Assembly (NCBI GenBank): GCA_007123335.1
Contig: SKLG01000244.1
Location: 1-7,402, forward strand
Length of the DNA: 7,402 bases
Direction: 5' to 3'
From: Anaerolineae bacterium
GTDB lineage: Bacteria; Chloroflexota; Anaerolineae; UBA1429
In this document: piece by piece, positions 6,237 to 7,402 of the stretch
Numbering within the stretch: the stretch's first letter is position 1
How the letters are laid out: each line of letters opens with the position of its first letter
The notes under the pieces: generated by a model
What the model was told of the DNA's origin: nothing
The model's input: only the letters and a program-made list of their open reading frames with translations
Databases searched by the model: none
Position numbers and translations under genes: made by a program

Positions 6237-6899
6237 ATGCAAAAATCAGAGTGCCAGGTATCCGCCGAGGCCATCGCGGCCTTTTCGCCCGTGCAGGACT
6301 ATATTGATCCTGCACCGCTGCTGGTCGTCATCTCGGGGCCCTCGGGCGTCGGCAAAGACAGCGTCATCGATGGCCTGCGCCAGTCAGACCACGCATTCGA
6401 GTTTGTGGTCACCGCCACCGATCGCCCGCCGCGCCCCGGCGAGGTCGACGGCGTCGATTACCACTTTGTGAGCACCGCCGAGTTTGAGCGCATGATCGCC
6501 GAGGGTGAGCTGCTCGAGTATGCGCAGGTCTATGATCAGCACAAGGGCGTGCCCAAGCGTCAGGCGCTGGTCGCTCTGGAGAGCGGGGTAGACGTGCTCA
6601 TGCGGCTCGACGTGCAGGGCGCGGCCACCATCCGCGAGCGCGTCCCCGGCGCCATCACCATCTTTTTGACCGCCTCCTCCGCCGAGGAGCTCCTCTCGCG
6701 GCTCTGCCGCCGAGCCACCGATTCCGCCGAGCAGATTCAGCAACGCTTCGATACCGCTGTGGCAGAGATGGCCCGCATGTCCGAGTTCAAGTATGTGGTG
6801 GTCAACCATGAGGGGCGCCTGGATGAGACGGTGCGCACCGTCGAGGCCATCTTGAGCGCCGAGAAATGCCGCACCGATCGCGAACCGATGGTGCTCTGA
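6237..6899 (+). CDS. gmk: Guanylate kinase
   Basis: The enzyme converts GMP to GDP with ATP in the cytoplasm and feeds GTP, dGTP and (p)ppGpp pools. The 220-residue frame starts at ATG 6237 with GGG (6228-6230) six bases upstream. The P-loop is SGPSGVGKDSVI (33-44, Lys40), preceded by an extra N-terminal stretch of about 25 residues. The GMP-binding segment TATDRPPRPGEVDGVDYHFVS (59-79) carries Arg63, Arg66, Glu69 and Tyr75, but has Asp62 where most family members have Thr or Ser. The usual NYYGT segment is replaced by YDQHKGVPK. RLDVQGAATIRERVPGAITIFL and the C-terminal EFKYVVVNHEGRLDETV are typical. The KG[VI]PK form recalls Chloroflexota and plant organellar enzymes. The tandem repeat fills the space upstream, and I see no convincing promoter of its own, so it may depend on read-through from tmk-darA. 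Confidence 0.94.
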   Translation: MQKSECQVSAEAIAAFSPVQDYIDPAPLLVVISGPSGVGKDSVIDGLRQSDHAFEFVVTATDRPPRPGEVDGVDYHFVSTAEFERMIAEGELLEYAQVYDQHKGVPKRQALVALESGVDVLMRLDVQGAATIRERVPGAITIFLTASSAEELLSRLCRRATDSAEQIQQRFDTAVAEMARMSEFKYVVVNHEGRLDETVRTVEAILSAEKCRTDREPMVL

Positions 6900-6937
6900 G
6901 AGCGGATGAATAGCGAGTGGGGGCGCTGGCGCGCCAA

Positions 6938-6960
6938 GGGCGGGCGGAGACCCGCGCCCC
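6938..6960 (-). repeat. Inverted, dispersed copy of the hairpin core
   Basis: The reverse complement of this 23-base stretch matches the core of repeat copy 3 (6177-6200) at every position except one missing A. Its palindrome arms are GCGGG (6940-6944) and CCCGC (6951-6955). It lies 38 bases after the gmk stop and before the ribosome site of the next gene. A copy in the opposite orientation in a second intergenic gap suggests a dispersed REP-like family as well as local tandem duplication. Confidence 0.6.
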
Positions 6961-6979
6961 AGGATGAGGAGGGACAACG

Positions 6980-7402
6980 ATGGCTACCAGACATCCGGTG
7001 GTCGCCGGTACGTTTTATCCGGGTGATGAGGCCGGGGCTCGTCGTGAGGTGCAACGCGCGCTGCAACAGGCCAAAACGGTCGAGCTTCCGGGGCCCATTC
7101 GCGCCGGCGTCGTGCCACACGCCGGCTGGAGCTTTTCAGGCGTCACCGCGGCTCACTTTTTCCGCGCCCTGGGCGGTCAGGAGCCGCCAGATACGTTCAT
7201 CCTCCTGGGCGCCGTGCATCGCTGGGGCGTGAATGCAGCGGCCATCTATCCCTCAGGCAGCTGGCAGACGCCCCTTGGACAGGTGCCGATCGATGAGCAG
7301 CTCGCCGAGGAGGCGCTGGTTATCGGGGGGAAAACCCTTGTTCAGGCCCCTCAGGCCCACCAGGACGAGCACTCGATAGAGGTGCAGCTCCCCTTTATCC
7401 AA
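6980..7402 (+). CDS. MEMO1-family protein (AmmeMemoRadiSam protein B), 5' part
   Basis: The first 141 residues are present and the frame is still open at the window end. GAGGAGGG (6966-6973) lies six bases before ATG 6980. The start RHPVVAGTFYPGD (4-16) is the standard opening of MEMO proteins, followed by VVPHAGWSFSG (44-54), ILLGAVHRWG (74-83), TPLGQVPID (97-105) and HQDEHSIEVQLPF (127-139). His47 and His80 correspond to two metal-ligand histidines of human MEMO1 (His49 and His81). The third ligand, a cysteine, would lie beyond the window. The family is related to extradiol dioxygenases. In many bacteria and archaea it sits with an AMMECR1-domain protein and a radical SAM protein, so those partners may follow downstream; the bacterial function is not established. 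It is 80 bp after gmk. Confidence 0.92.
   Translation, partial: MATRHPVVAGTFYPGDEAGARREVQRALQQAKTVELPGPIRAGVVPHAGWSFSGVTAAHFFRALGGQEPPDTFILLGAVHRWGVNAAAIYPSGSWQTPLGQVPIDEQLAEEALVIGGKTLVQAPQAHQDEHSIEVQLPFIQ

Noticed and set aside
6906..7232. 108-residue frame overlapping the MEMO gene start
   Set aside because: It is out of frame with the clearly conserved MEMO protein and has no recognisable features or ribosome site.

Overview
The window comes from a GC-rich bacterium and most likely a member of the Chloroflexota. The clues are a SpoIIIAA/Ycf45-type ATPase with a C-terminal R3H domain, a guanylate kinase of the 'KGVPK' subtype that I recall from Chloroflexota and plant organelles, and a tmk gene followed directly by a DarA/PstA-type cyclic-di-AMP receptor. 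This is an assignment from protein character and gene order, not from a database match.

Layout: a minus-strand gene (1-1710) encodes a stand-alone protein of the XPB/Ssl2 'helicase-associated domain' type. It is divergent from a small DUF1232/YkvA-like membrane protein (1822-2202). The 111-bp gap between them carries back-to-back promoters, and the minus-strand promoter is placed so that its transcript would be leaderless. A well-formed promoter at 2266-2294 then drives a two-lobed GNAT-like protein (2358-3323). After 52 bp comes the R3H ATPase (3376-4920), then tmk (4932-5666, 11-bp gap), then the cyclic-di-AMP receptor (5632-5967, overlapping tmk by 35 bp). gmk (6237-6899) and the 5' part of a MEMO1-family gene (from 6980, cut by the window end) complete the plus-strand run.

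The two kinases act in nucleotide supply: Tmk makes dTDP and Gmk makes GDP. Between them sits a PII-like sensor of the nucleotide second messenger c-di-AMP. The tmk-darA adjacency is also known in Firmicutes (tmk-yaaQ/darA), so it is old. Why these genes travel together is not explained by sequence alone.

The most unusual structure is in the 269-bp gap between the c-di-AMP receptor gene and gmk. It holds about 2.8 copies of a 101-103-bp tandem repeat whose first copy includes the last 15 codons (with stop) of the receptor gene. The two downstream copies are decayed, start-less duplicates of that gene end. Each copy carries a small GC-rich hairpin, and a fourth, inverted copy of the hairpin core lies 0.7 kb away, just after gmk. 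I found no RNA gene, CRISPR array, insertion sequence or complete new system.
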